Source: Ceratodon purpureus (taxonomy: Eukaryota; Streptophyta; Bryopsida; Pseudoditrichales; Ditrichaceae). Taken from it: a stretch of DNA of 64,000 nucleotides. Made by a program: the position numbers and the translations under genes. Numbering within the stretch: position 1 is the first letter of the stretch; the number at the start of each line of letters is the position of its first letter. The stretch lies in assembly GCA_014871385.1 (NCBI GenBank), contig CM026428.1:1027088-1091087 (forward strand). The letters run 5' to 3'. Below are positions 24,501 to 36,652 of the stretch, piece after piece. The notes beneath the pieces were generated by a model that saw nothing but the letters and a program-made list of their open reading frames with translations, searched no databases and was not told where the DNA came from.

Positions 24501-25410
24501 TTGGAAGCTGAGACGGGAGAACTTCTTGGCCTCCATAAAGGGTTCTGGTTTTACACAATGGGTCAACGTCAAGGCCTCCGCTTGTCTAACGGGCCCTGGT
24601 ACTTTATTTCTGATGTTTCTAGTGCTTGCAGAGATTACTCTATTCTATAATTGTGAAGATAGCTTTTATCTAGTTCTGTGATTGTTCAGATCCTGAAATC
24701 TCGTCCCAGTACTTTGTTGTGTTAGTATTTGACAAAGCAAGCTTTTATGGATGCCAGGTTTGTTGTGGCTAAAGATATCGTGAACAATGTGGTTTTCATA
24801 TCACGGGAATACTACTCCGAAGATAAACGTAGACGAGCATTCCGTGTAGGATCGTTCAACTGGTTTTCAGGAACTCCTCCTTCGGATACTTCCAGTTTGC
24901 AATGCAAGGTTAGAATCTCCCTTCTACGTGGGTCTTTGGTCATCTTATAGATACATGCTTGCCTAATCATAATATTGCTTTCGTCCCTTAAATTTTTTAA
25001 ATAATCCTATGTGCAACTTTTTGTGAGATTACGACCATCTCTTACCTTGTTTAACTGGAGTATCGCTGCAGGTGCGACATGGTGCAAAGTTATATACTTG
25101 TAGTATGGAACTAGAAACAGACTGGATGGATTTCGAAATAAACAGGGATAGTAAACCAAGTACCTCGGCGGTGGTGAATCTAAATGAAGATGATCAAGGG
25201 CTGGCACCAGGACAGTATGCGGCATTTTATCAAGATGGTGTTTGTTTAGGATCTGCCGTTATTATTGAGACATTAGGGGGAGTAGACAATTCGAACGTGT
25301 CTACAAAAGCTTTAGAAATTGCTCAACAACCCTTTGATGTAGAGGTTTATAAGAATTCTAGACCGAAAATAAGCAACTCCCTCAGGGTTCCTAAGATTCT
25401 AATCTCATAG
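21573..25410 (+). CDS. mnmA: tRNA-specific 2-thiouridylase, plastid-targeted (MnmA family)
   Basis: The enzyme makes the 2-thio group of wobble uridine 34 in tRNA-Lys, -Glu and -Gln, activating the base with ATP and transferring sulfur. Eleven exons join in phase: 21573-21924, 22311-22519, 22729-22803, 23037-23090, 23297-23375, 23573-23706, 23856-23939, 24190-24273, 24447-24598, 24758-24908 and 25072-25410 (570 aa). Residues 1 to about 70 are rich in Ser, Ala and Arg with few acids, typical of a chloroplast transit peptide. The PP-loop SGGVDSS is at 158-164. The two catalytic cysteines are Cys250 (NPDILCN) and Cys353 (GICFLG). Other family landmarks are [32 protein letters not shown] and [10 protein letters not shown], with the C-terminal barrel ending in [10 protein letters not shown] and GSAVI. 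Bacterial MnmA is about 370 aa; the extra length is the transit peptide and linkers. The start sits in CCATGG context. The gene appears intact. Confidence 0.95.
22187..22205 (+). promoter_or_regulatory. Telobox (TTTAGGG repeats) in mnmA intron 1
   Basis: Two and a half TTTAGGG units stand in the first intron, about 100 bp before exon 2. Teloboxes in promoters and first introns are common in plant genes for translation and plastid functions. A regulatory role here is inference. Confidence 0.45.
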
Positions 25411-26640
25411 AGGTGGGTACCCTTAAGCCCCACTAGTAACTTTTATTAAAAGTTGGTAACTCAGTCAGGATGTAGCCCTTTCCGCTGCTTCCTTTCATGG
25501 TTCCCATTTTGGCTTGGCCATCGTCTGTCTGTCTGTCAAAATCTGAAGCTCCAGCTTCAAGTGTTTGCAATCAAACTTTGCTCATCAATCTGCTCTATAG
25601 AGAAGGTTACAAGTTGCATGATTGACCAAAATGAAAAAGTAGTTGGATGTATGAGTTACCTTTGATTCTCTTCCTGTACAGTACATCAGTAGTACGTCAG
25701 TAGTAGAAAGATGGTCCCTGAAGACCGCCCAGTAGACCTCGGAGTCAACCTGGAAGGGTGTAGACACCATGACGGTGTAAACCGCCAATATTTAGCACCA
25801 TCAGTATTGAACAGTGGCTGGGGTGTGGGCATAGGCAAGTGGACCCACCGTGTAACACGCTTTCTTTTTTCAAGTGTGCTGATAAACTGTGCCAACAATT
25901 GGAGTGTGTTAGTGGATCAATTCTCAATCTGGGTATAGAATTTGGTCCCTTGTGGTATATAGTTTGGGTCTTTGTGGTCCCTTAAGAATATGAGACAATG
26001 GCCTTGTGCCACAATAAATCTAGGATAATATGGAGAACATAAATTTATAATCCAGTATATGAATCCCACAATGATCAGTATCTTGTGCACAAAATCCAGA
26101 GTAACACCCCAGTTTGGCCTGGGTGTACTAGAGCAGCAGTGTAGTGTAGCAGCACCAGGTTTCCACTAGTGCATGTCATGTCAGGGGATTTTGAGAAAGT
26201 TTGGAAGTTCACGTTAACGCTGTCTGTCCTGAATGGAGTCTGAATCTGTTGAAATGGGCGGTGGCGATAGTACTCGCAGCTACAGTACTCCGTTTTGAGA
26301 AAGCAACCGAACTGAACAACGTGCTTGGACAAAGCTAAAGCTCTGATGATGCATTCCATGGTGCGTAAGGATTGGAAGGCTCTGTTCACTGGAGTTACGG
26401 TAGAGCATTTCAACTGAAACTCCAAGACTGTGCTGCACCAGGTGTAAAGAACAAGGTTCATTCAATCTTCAGCACACTGAAATGATTCCATTTGCTCTGT
26501 ATGGAACACACCTCAAATCCACACTTAATTTGTTGCAAAACAAGATGGCTACAGTACAGACTTGTCCGGTGATATGACTCCAAGAGAATACCGAATCCAG
26601 GCAAACTCAATACACATACCCTAACACCATAGCAGGCTTG
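25411..26640. other. mnmA 3' flank; no supported gene
   Basis: Intergenic sequence. The only open frames are short, overlap in several frames and lack motifs. No RNA gene or clear repeat was recognised. Confidence 0.55.
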
Positions 26641-26649
26641 TTCATAAAT

Positions 26650-26905
26650 AATTCCCCCAAAAACAAACAAAAAAAATTTGAAAATTTTGAGGACAAGAAA
26701 ACAAAAATAGAATAAATTGTCTTTTTGATATTTTGTTATATCTAAGTTGTTTAAGGTTATTTTTACTGATTTTTTGCTAAAAAATGAAAATCAAGAAAAT
26801 CAGTTTTTGAAGGACGAACCTTATTTTTTCAAAAAACATAAATATTCATTCAGGCCTCGGCTAGGAACAAACGTGCTATGGTGTTATGGTAGCCACCCAT
26901 TAGAA
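26650..26905 (+). repeat. Dispersed repeat R1, copy a
   Basis: This AT-rich block matches 60420-60664 in the same orientation. Shared phrases include TTTACTGATTTTTTGCT, an AAACC/AATCTTATTTTTCAAAAAA block and a closing GTGCTATGG...TACGGTA/TATGGTA. Both copies lie just upstream of a TTTAACCCYTAAA-type TIR element. It has no coding content. Confidence 0.55.
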
Positions 26906-27058
26906 AAAATGAGTAGCAAGCATTACACTTCAGAATGATATTCAACTTTAAAGCCTACTCAGGATCACGACCTTGTCTGGCCTCGTCAACCTGAAGTAGT
27001 AACCATTAGTAGCCATTACTGACCACCTTATGACTAGAAGAGACGGTTTTTGACGAGA

Positions 27059-27918
27059 ATAACCCCTAAACGGCCAAAGTCCTAGAATGGGTGTTTTTGG
27101 AATTTGGGCAGGTTCCTTAAAATTCAAATTTACTTGAATTTTTTTGAATTTTTTTGTGGAAAAAGGTTTTTTCAAGAGGTTTATGGGGATATTTTTTTAA
27201 TTTTTTTTGGATGAAGGGAGGAAAAGTTATGCTCCTCTGAGCATAAAATGCCCTTCCACAGGCAGGCTCTCAGCCACTGTGAATGCAGCAATTTCTGCCC
27301 GAAACTGCCCAAAACTGCCCAAATCTGCCCAAATCTGCCTAAAGACAAAACTTTGAAATTCTACCAAAAATCGAGATTTTATTTATTTCCAAAAATAAAA
27401 ATTTGTATATGTAGAAGAGCCACTAGAGCATGTTTCCGACGTTTGGATTTTCAATCCAAGAATGTTTCATATGCTATTTTTATTGTAAAAGAACGGCCTT
27501 TGTACGTGAATTTCAGCATACCCCCTTGTGAAGATTGATGATTTTCTCAAGGTTCTACACCTTGCATGGGTATGAGATTTTGCAGACATGTACCTAACTC
27601 ACCTAGAAACAAGAATTTAAAGAGGCACCATCCAAATCTACTCAAAAAAATGGTTTTTTTGGACCCCAAAATACTGCTGTCTCCTTTTTGCAGGGTAAAA
27701 AAAAACTATTTTTTCAACTTTGAATGTTATAATCTCTCAAACGGTAAGGAATGAGAGTGTGAGATTTGGTAGGCATATAGACATAGTAGTCAGATACAAG
27801 ATCTTACGGTTGGAAATACCAAAATTGGTTCCAATTTTGCACTATCCGGCTTGCTTTCAAAAGGGACTATTTGGAAACAGTTTTGAGCAAAAACACCCTT
27901 GGCTGTTTAGGGGATAAT
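27059..27918. mobile_element. Small TIR element, family A, copy 1
   Basis: The left end ATAACCCCTAAACGGCCAA (27059-27077) is matched in inverse orientation by 27899-27918 (TTGGCTGTTTAGGGGATAAT). The 860-bp interior has no intact gene. Internal sequence around 27715-27815 (TTATAATCTCTCAAACGG ... AAGATCTTACGGTTGG) is the reverse complement of sequence around 31310-31405 in copy 2, so the two copies belong to one family in opposite orientations. I saw no clear target duplication. It is probably a non-autonomous element. Confidence 0.65.
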
Positions 27919-28189
27919 AATGCAAATATTTCTTATGTATTCTTTGAAAATTCATACAAAATATTTCAAGTGTATTTTTCCGCATATATTTTATTTCCTC
28001 CCATTCCAATACCAACTCTAAATTGAACCCGTCATCATTGTAATCGATTTTTCAATGAACAACAACAATGGAACTGTGAGGAACTTGAACTTTATGTTCG
28101 GGAGCATGAGCCACAACTCAATGGAGACTAACGCTATAGTTATGATGCCAATCTCAGTTCCATTTAGGACCAATCTTGTGTTATATTTT

Positions 28190-29400
28190 TTGTTAATGGT
28201 CATGTTGGTACATGCAAGACATTCCTTTACAACATCATGACTACAAATGTGCGAAGCAAAGGGAAATTGTCATATGTGTTGCCTCTTCTAGAATTTGCTG
28301 CACTTCTTCTTCATGGAGGCTGCACTGCTCATTCAACTTTTAAAATTCCTTTTGAAGTTGATAAATATTCCTTGTGCTCTATAAACAAAAACTACAAATA
28401 TGTAGATGTAGTTCGTAAGGCTTCTTTGATTATTTGGCTTGAAGTTCTTGTGCAACACTGACATTGTGCAGAAGCAGTGGATTGATCATTACAAGACATA
28501 CGTGATTCAAATTCTCTTTTTGGAGGTATTATTGTTGTATTTAGAGGTGATTTCCAATATATCCTACCAGTTATTCCAAGAGGTTCCAGACCTCAAATTG
28601 TTGGAGCATGTCTTTGCCGATCTACAATATGGAAAGTTGTTATAATCTTGACCCTATCCATCAATATGCGTTTGCAAAACGCATTGTCTGAAAACAAGGG
28701 ATTTGCTGAATGGCTATTACGGATAGGCAATGGCTCTAATTTTGATGATTTAAGTAGCAGAATGATTCAATTGCATGATTGCATCAATATTGTTTACTTT
28801 ATTTCATCTCTTACTGACAACATCTACAATAACATTGACGATATATCTTCACATGAAGATCAATATTTTCAAGATCGAACAATATTAAGTCTTCGCAATA
28901 CAGATGCTGATTAAATCAACAAGAAGATTTTGCAATCTTTCTTTCGCAAATCTCAAAACTTTTACAAGTGCTAATTCAAATACTATTGAAATTGGTGCGG
29001 ACAATCATGCTAAATATCCATCTAAGTATTTGAATTCATCAGATTTGTCTAGCATTCCATTAGCAAAACTTGATTTGAAAATTGAATGTCCTATCATTTT
29101 ATTGCAAAACCTTGCTCCAAAATATGGACATTGCAATGGAGCTAGAATGGTTCTCACAAGCTTTTCATATCGTGTCTAAGAAGCACATTTACTTTTCGTT
29201 CTGCATATAGACGAGCACGTTTTTATACCATGTATTTCTTTGACTCCTTCTACCACATTGTCATTCCATTTCACTAGGCGGTAGTTTCGAGTGCAATTGG
29301 CATTTACTATGACAATCAACAAGTCCCAAGGGCAATTCCTAAAATAAGTAGGATTAGATATTATAATGCTAGTTTTTTATCATGGACAAACGTACATTAA
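28190..29400 (+). pseudogene. Helitron-type PIF1 helicase remnant
   Basis: Reading across frames gives the ordered landmarks of the PIF1-like helicase of plant Helitrons. These are a degraded Walker A (VGTCKTFLYN, about 28204-28233); LSYVLPLLEFAALLLHGG followed by TAHSTFKIPF; a Walker B relic (SLIIWLEV, the Asp of DE lost); FRGDFQYILPVIPRG (about 28536-28580); LTLSINMRL; CPIILLQNLAPKYGHCNGAR; and TINKSQGQ (about 29311-29334). Frames change several times and stops occur, so the gene is dead. No Rep domain or Helitron ends were identified. Confidence 0.75.
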
Positions 29401-29660
29401 TACATCATCTTAATAAACAAAAGCAAATTGCAAAGGACAAAAGCATCTTCATTGTGGATATTGGAGTGATTGGGTCTATTCATGCTTTACAAGACAGTGA
29501 GAGCAATAGTAGGAGAGCTTTAGAAGTGTCTTTGGTTGTTCTAACTTTGGAACCACTTGAGACGATTGCCAACATAGGAGTTGCAACAAGCCATCTGCCC
29601 AATTTTATATGTTGTGGCTGCAAAAAATGCATTACATCCAGTATACTTGAAAGGAAATGA

Positions 29661-30299
29661 ATGGACAAACGAATGTGTCTAAAAAAGCATCTTCGTCAAA
29701 TGACACAAATTGCAATTGAAGGAGTAGAAGGTATTCCACATGTGGAAAGATTGGAGAAGAGTGGCCGGATTCCATTGCTTCAAAATGATCCTTTTCATGA
29801 AGATGTTTCCATGGATGAAGGTATTTCATTGCATGAAGACACCGTCTTTCGAAATGTTCAAATCAACAACAAAGGTCCATTGGATGAGAATGTTCCTTTG
29901 GATGAAGATGTTTCGGTGCATGATGTGGTTTCTACAGATGAAGAAATTAATTTGTTTTCTGATAATGAAAGAAAATCCGCAAATGAAAGAGACCATGATA
30001 ATAATGAAGCAAGTGAACATACTGTGAATGAAGAAGAAGAAGTGTCATTTAGTCAAGATAATGAAATGAACACATTGAATAAACTCATGCAATCCAAGTT
30101 GATAAAACTGCAAACATTATGTGATACTCATGGATGCTCAAAAGCTACGCAAGGTGATTTGTTGCACATGTTGTTTAGTAGACTAAGCGTGAATAATGAT
30201 AATGTGCAACCTTGGGAACGAACTCTTGGCAATGTTTTCAAAGATATGCTAATGAGGTGGAAAGGAGAATTAGTAGGCTCAATCAAACCTAACTATTGA
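29661..30299 (+). CDS. Unrecognised acidic reading frame with 18-bp repeats
   Basis: This is an ATG-started frame of 212 codons with no known domain. The middle consists of imperfect six-residue units of the type (L/M)(D/H)E(D/N)(V/I)(S/P) at about 29790-29950, corresponding to 18-bp DNA repeats, followed by an Asn/Glu-rich tract. The C-terminal part (QTLCDTHGCSKATQGDLLHM) looks more ordered. It lies immediately after the Helitron helicase remnant and is more likely transposon debris than a host gene. An adjacent frame at 29382-29660 is similarly unexplained. Confidence 0.3.
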   Translation: MDKRMCLKKHLRQMTQIAIEGVEGIPHVERLEKSGRIPLLQNDPFHEDVSMDEGISLHEDTVFRNVQINNKGPLDENVPLDEDVSVHDVVSTDEEINLFSDNERKSANERDHDNNEASEHTVNEEEEVSFSQDNEMNTLNKLMQSKLIKLQTLCDTHGCSKATQGDLLHMLFSRLSVNNDNVQPWERTLGNVFKDMLMRWKGELVGSIKPNY

Positions 30300-31189
30300 A
30301 AAAAATTAATGAGCATTTAGAAGAAGTTGGGCATAATTAACCCGCAACGTTGGAGAATGTGTGTTGGGACAACCAAATATGTCCATGAACTTTTCATCTT
30401 GTTGCCAAATGAAGAAGACAATTGCACAAGTATGGGTGACTAGTTATGCAATTACAACCCTCCCAATGGAGTTTATATATAAAGCAATTGTCCATCATGT
30501 TTAGAAAAATGCGCAAATTGCAATACATTGAGAAAAAATATGATTGTATATGATTATTTATCAATTGTAGAACAAGTACGTCTCATAATGAGCTCACAGA
30601 GTTATTGCGAGAAGATAATAAATATGTGGACAAACAAGGACCGTTGAATCAACAAAAGCATATTCAAAGGGGCTCATTATGTGAAGGAGTTTTGGGATGG
30701 TGAAAAAATTTGATTGTATTAAGATTTTTGGGATCCTGCTACCACATGGAATTACCACTCCAATGTTCAACTCCAGGGTGCAAAATGACTTATCAAGCTT
30801 TTCCATTGTCTCCAAAACACAAAATTTAGTAAGCGATTAGAATGAAACAATCCAAACTTTTGAATTGGATTGTTTCTCAGGCAAACAACATGTATAAGGA
30901 ACAAAGGTTATAGTGCATAGAGATCCTTGAAACATTGCGTTGTTAGTTCATTGGGATGAGTGCAACAGAAGTGAAGGGAGTGAAAAGAGTTCATCTGTGG
31001 TTGAAATTGGAGTGTTGAATGCAAGTACAAGTAATCTTAATATGCTTTTTCTAGTGCTATTTATACAAACCGTATCAAGAAATTGTAAAAACATCAACTA
31101 GTCAAGCATTGGAAAATGTAGTGGAAAAAGCTACAATGTCACGCTTGCAACCTTTTATGGAAGAATTGGAGCATGTTTTTTGTGATGGA
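30300..31189 (+). other. Degenerate transposon coding remnants
   Basis: No open gene survives. Around 30700-30830 a frame reads TTWNYHSNVQLQGAKMTYQAF-like content interrupted by stops, suggesting old coding sequence. The family is not recognised. Confidence 0.3.
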
Positions 31190-32121
31190 TTTAACCCCTA
31201 AAAGGTTCAAGCCGTTTTTTCGACCTCCAAAACCAAAAACTGTGATTTTTGACAACCTTGTAGAAGTTGGAGTATGATTTTTATTTTTCACTTATTTGGT
31301 ACATCCAACCGTAAGATCTTGAACCTAAGTACCTGCACTAATACCATGTAAAATTTCAACCATTGGATCTTTATCATTTGTGAGATTATAACGTTCAAAG
31401 TTCATTGCTTTTCTTTTTTGGGCTTTCTGCGATAGGCATACTCTAAATGGTGCCAAAGGAGACTTGATTATTGTTACCCCAAACATTTTGCTCATATTTT
31501 TTTCCATGTAGGTAACTAAGTTGGGCACCCCCATGCAGAATTTTAGAGTCTCATTACGCTTTTTTGGCCGTCATGCAAATTATTTTCCAAAAGAAGGTAC
31601 AAAAACGATAATATGGTAAAACTTAAATAACGTTGATTTTCTAGGTTTCTTATAAAAGTAAACGGTTAAAAGTTATGTCTATGCGTTTTTGAATTCTTGG
31701 AAAAAAAAATTTGAAAATTCATAAATCTCAAATTTTGACAAATTTTGAAAGAAAAAATTGTAAAATTACCAAAAACTGTGATGGTTGTTTTTGTAATTTT
31801 TGGAGGTTGCCCTTGTAAAATTGGTAAGCTTTTTCACATAGGCCACTTTGGATTTTGACTAGTGAATTGGTTATGAACACATTTCCAAAAAAAAGAAATC
31901 TTAAAAAACCTATTTTTAAATTGCCCGTTTTAGGCTTGGAACGTAAATTTTCAAGGCTCTAAAAGTGAAATTTGGCTTTGAAAATTTTACCACATACACC
32001 TTGGAGTACAAGGAGCATCCAGTAAAATTCTTAGGCAAAAATACTACTTTTAACCCCTTCATCTAGGCTGCTCGAAATAGCTAAGAGCCATTTTGGATTT
32101 CCAGAACCTTTAGGGGTTAAA
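31190..32121. mobile_element. Small TIR element, family A, copy 2
   Basis: The left end TTTAACCCCTAAAAGGTTC (31190-31208) is mirrored by GAACCTTTAGGGGTTAAA (32104-32121), with one base of length difference. The 932-bp interior is non-coding. Sequence at about 31310-31405 matches the reverse complement of part of copy 1 (27059-27918). No convincing target duplication was found. Confidence 0.7.
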
Positions 32122-34800
32122 ATACAATTCAACTACTCAGTCACGTGCATAAGTTCTTTGTTATCTATTGATGAAGAAAAGAAGTTACAATCCATAATAA
32201 GGCTCATGTTGCTTAGAGGAGACAGCCTTGCACAATGCAAATTATCCAAGCTTAAGCAACCAAGGAAGACAACTTGTTGAAGTTGTAAAATGCACTCTAC
32301 ATTGGCAAAGAAGGCTTTTTGTGAATGGATAGAGCCATCAAAAACATGAGTACGGGTACGAGCAAAACTTCAGACAAATTTATGTCTTTCTTTAAAAGGA
32401 ATCATCAAAAGACTTGTTAGATGGTTTATGCAAGTGGAAGAATATACCAGAAGGTGACCGGAAAAAAAATTGCTAGGGACGCAGGCATCACTAGAAAGTA
32501 GTGATTATGGAGATTCATCATTTATAAGGCTTTGATATGTCATTAGATGTAGTGTTAGATGTGTTGCCGGTAGCTTACCTCAACATCTTCAAAAACTACA
32601 ACATTGTATTGTTCAAGAAGATTATATTACGTAACTATACAAAAGATGTAGAGAAAATTTGTAATATAGATGTCGAGAAAACTTATGTCATCACTAACGA
32701 TTTAAATCTGAAGACCCATTAAAACCAAATGCAAGACCGTTGGAACATATTGTAGGGGCCGAGCACATTCTTGATGATGTGAGTAGATTTGGTCATTCTT
32801 ATGTCTATTTGTGTTTTTCACATGAGAGTGAGGTACAAATATATTTGAATATTAGCACAAATCGCAAGGGGGCAAAAAAATTTTTTTTATTGTATTCTAT
32901 GCTCATAAATTGTTTCAAGAAATCCAAAGATGCCATGGATATGAGGTTAATGTATATTTTCTCATGAAAAAACTCTTTTTAAAGTGCACTCTTTCCTTGT
33001 ATGTCATGAAGGTTTCTCATTCAATGAAGTCCACGACATGATTACATGTTTTGTTAAACATGATAAAAGTATTTTGACTTATCATTCTATTGAGATAACA
33101 AAAGAAATATATCGGCTACTGAATATGGCACCTAATAGTGCATGTGCAAATAGTGTGAGCAAAAAATGCATCTTTATAATTCAGTTGGATAATGCACGAT
33201 AACAACGTGTGGAAACATCTGTGGAAACATATATGTAGCCATACCTCCAATAGTAACAGCCAAGAAAAATTTGCATCAATACAAGTGCCAAAAGAATGTT
33301 ATTCAAAGGGTCTACAAAATTCGGGACTGTGTGGTTGTTTTTAGAGACGACGACTCTCTGGGAACGCCACGGAAAGTGAAAAATTAAAGAATCCATATAC
33401 CATCACTCCGATGAAGAAGTCAGCATGCACTTTGGTGCACATTATTATCAACATGTATAAAGTTGGAACAATACATTAAAACAGTTTCAAGATGACAAAG
33501 ATAAAGTCACTAATATGAATTTAGTGGAGACGAATTTTTTTTATCCATTCAATGAAGATAGCATCAAACCACTACAGTTATTACAACATATGTTCATGAA
33601 AATTGATGTTGGTCATAACCGAGCTATAGCATATGAAATGTGTAGAGCCATGAGGCGTGGCACCTTGTCAATGCCTATGTTCCAAAATACATTGAGGGGA
33701 TAAGTGTCATAAAATTTCATAGTATTACACCACTAGCATAGATTGTAAGATCATAATACTGGAATTTTGGAGTAAATTGATTTAAGTAAGTAGTTACAAA
33801 TACGTAGTTCATAATTTTGAAGTTTTGAAGTAAAATGTCAATGTTTCATGTTTCAAATGAATTACTACAAAACTTCACCATTGCATTTGGAAAACAGAGA
33901 TTCATCACAACTTGAATTTTTTCTTTTTAGGTTTCACAATTAACTATGCCCTTTCAAGTGTCTTCTGGACCTCAAGCTACAAAGTTGGGGCCAACAAAAG
34001 CCCTAAGCTTTCAAATAGGAGCCCCACAAATATTGAATGCTAATGAATCACATCTACAACTAGATTGAGTGATTTTTTTGGCTTTTGTATGTGGAAGGCT
34101 ACACTCAATAAGCCTTTCGTTGCACTACATATCCATGTATATATCTTTGGTTGTGGGCAACCCTTTATCTCTGGGCCATAATATAAAGGAGACCATATAT
34201 ATTGTAACTTAGCCCGTAGTTCTCCTAAAGTATACCTACAAGTCTATTCTTAATGTAAGATAGTTTTTGGGTCCCTCAGAAGTCTCTAAATCCTAAAATT
34301 TTGAGTGACCACATTATGGGTGTTTAATTTTTTGGGCAGCCTCCACAAACATCATACTTCTGACCTTTTAAATTAATTTTTATAGTAGCTTCAAAAAAAC
34401 ATATTTAAATGTTCCATTTTGTTTTATATTAGTCTGATAAAAGTTGAAATAGTTATAAGCATTTGAAGTTTTTTCAACAAGATTGGACAAGAGAAGTAAA
34501 CTTATTTTTTACAATTTTTTAAAATTTCTCTTTTGAGTCATGATTGGTTGCTCTTGATCTACAAATGAAACTTTACATCTACTCATTTTGACCAATATGG
34601 TACACACAAAAAACCGTCACCAAACCTAAAACCACCATTGTAAAACAAGGAGACTATGGTTATGAAATGCTATTTCAATATTTTTAAACAATTTTTTTGA
34701 CAAAGGGACAATGTTCCACAACTGCCATTAATAGGAAATCATTTGAAAATTGGAACACCCACTTTTTAGTAAATAGTCATTCCCCTTTGTCTAAGTTTGG
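32122..34800 (+). other. Degenerate coding debris and AT-rich DNA
   Basis: Short coding-like islands without frame continuity occur at 32700-32960, 33200-33400 and 33510-33700. They look like a long-dead mobile-element gene whose family I cannot name. From 33720 to 34800 the sequence is AT-rich and I see no feature. Confidence 0.35.
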
Positions 34801-34807
34801 TTTATAC

Positions 34808-35259
34808 TTAAGGTTGTGGGACCAATTCTTGACTGAATTTTATGTTTGCATACTTAGACTTGTGGAAGAAAAAAATTATATGTTTTGATGATCTGCAAAG
34901 CTATTGCAAAGGCTCTCCCTTCCTCCCCCCCCCCCCCCTCCATCCCCTCGTTCTGTCAAATAAATAAATAATATTTGAATATTTCTACAATTTTCTATGA
35001 ATTTTTAAGTCCGAAGGCTTAGAGTGATCATTAACCATTTACTGGAGTCATGATATTCATGAGAGGTTGGATTCTAAAAATAAAATGCTTTCGCACCAAT
35101 TAAAATCAATTAAAAACTCCCAATTTTTCCAAGCATGAACGTAATTAGGACCCTCTAAGACACTTTCTCAAAACCAGGATGGCTGGTTTTCAACACCCAA
35201 CTCCAAAACAGTAAGGGTCGTGAATTGGACCCGCTTACAAACTAGTCCCACTACCTTAG
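34808..35259. mobile_element. Small TIR element, family B, copy a
   Basis: This block of about 450 bp matches 62967-63376 over most of its length, for example GCATACTTAGACTTGTG, GCAAAGCTATTGCAAAGGC and AGTCATG...TTCATGA. It starts near TTAAGGTTGTGGGA and ends TCCCACTACCTTAG, an inverted repeat of each other, so it is probably a non-autonomous TIR element. It contains a 14-C run (about 34926-34939) absent from the other copy. Confidence 0.6.
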
Positions 35260-36069
35260 TGAGAGACCAGAAGTTTTGAAAATTACATTTTTCTAAAATG
35301 TAACCATGGAATTAATCTATTTTCCTTTAAACATTTCAATGCTTCAAACTTTTTCAGTTTATATGATTTGGCCACATTGACATTCTATCCATTCCTTAAT
35401 ATACCTTATATCCACTTCTAAAAAGACCAAGCTTTTTTTTGGCCATATAAACAATATAATTTGATGAAATTACCAATAAATATGCAAGTAAAAAATATTT
35501 TAACATTCTTGCTTTTAAATGATATAATTAAAATTAATCAATGACACAATTTTTATTAGAAAAAACTAAATAAATAAAGATGTACGCGGAGCATTTTCGA
35601 GATGAGGATGCATATTAAATTATTATTTTCAAAAGAGAGAATTTTCTTATTTTGAGAATCAAAAGTTCGATGCAAGGAAAAACATCGTTTTTCGAAGAAA
35701 AACATCCTTTTTGATGTGAATTCCCTAGGTATTCTAGAAACAACCGTTTGAAATGTAAATCTCATGTAGATGGCATTCGATTCTAGATGACTGTCGTTTC
35801 TATCAACACGCACACGAAATGTTCACAATGTGTAGATAAGACCGCTCACAGATATGCATGGCTCAACGTTGGTTAGAAAAGGATTGGACCGGCCAACTGA
35901 GCTGGGAGGCTGAGAATTGAACTCCACTACGTTATGTCGCAAAGGGGCGTGCTCCTCAAGACTCACGACGGAGACTGGATCTGGGAGCCGGCTTCAATTG
36001 TATGCCAGCGCTTCCGCCACACCGGAAGCAGCTCACCGAATTCGTAGCTGCAGAAACGAAAGCAGGAAA
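35260..36069. other. Flank left of the MULE
   Basis: AT-rich to about 35830, then GC-richer. No gene is supported. The GC-rich part (35880-36069) is the original insertion site sequence and continues, after the element, at 48993. Confidence 0.5.
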
Positions 36070-36078
36070 GCATGGGTG
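36070..36078 (+). repeat. Left 9-bp target site duplication
   Basis: GCATGGGTG directly precedes the left inverted repeat and is repeated perfectly at 48984-48992 after the right one. A 9-bp duplication is the hallmark of Mutator-superfamily insertion. Confidence 0.95.
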
Positions 36079-36347
36079 GGGTCTCTCTATTCTCCCCCGA
36101 CGAGCGGTGCAGCCGCCGCCCTCGCGGGCAGGGGCAGCCCAACTCGTCGGGTCGACCCCCCGTCCCCGGCCCAGGCCGTCCCGGCCCCGTGGAGCCCCGC
36201 CCCCGCGCCCGCGGACCCCCCTCGCGCCCGGTCTCGCAGCGCCCGCCCGGGCTCGGCTTCATCCCCCCGCCCCGTCTTCATCCCTCGTCCCCGTCGTCGT
36301 CGTCTCTCTCGCGCGGGGTGGGCGTCGTCTCTCTCGCCCGCGGGGGT
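36079..36347 (+). repeat. Left terminal inverted repeat, 269 bp
   Basis: Starts GGGTCTCTCTATTCTCCCCC and is the exact reverse complement of 48715-48983 as far as I can read. It is extremely GC- and CpG-rich, and contains a direct repeat of GTCGTCTCTCTCGC (near 36299 and 36324). As in MuDR it probably carries the promoter of the adjacent gene. It gives proline/arginine-rich open frames on both strands that are not genes. Confidence 0.93.
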
Positions 36348-36652
36348 CATTACTGCCGCCGTCGACGGAGGCGGCTGCTGCAATTGTGTCTGTTTTTGCT
36401 TGCTGTTTTGCGTCGACGTCTTTGTTTGTAGAATGCAGGGGAAAGCGTGTGTTCCCATGATCTTTGCGGGGTGAAGGTTTAGGGTGGAGGTCGATAATGA
36501 GATAGAAGGGGATAGACTCATGATGTGATGGTCGAGGGAGAGGCGGCTGCCGTGGAGGACGACAGCAGACAGCGTTTTCAAGAGAACAGCTTCAGGGTGA
36601 AGTTCCGAGGGTTTCGGGGAGATGAGGCAGCGCTTGTATCTGTCACAGAGGT

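Noticed and set aside
35880-35935. tRNA-like A box (AGCTCAGTTGG on the minus strand) next to a T-loop-like TTCAATT
   Set aside because: The pieces are in the wrong order for a tRNA, the T-stem has only about three pairs, and no anticodon arm could be found. It is perhaps a tRNA-derived SINE scrap, but not supportable.
36525-36652. Upstream in-frame start or extra 5' exon for the MULE transposase
   Set aside because: A possible donor (CAGAG|GTATGG at about 36650) exists, but no acceptor restores the downstream frame convincingly, so the ATG at 36653 was kept.
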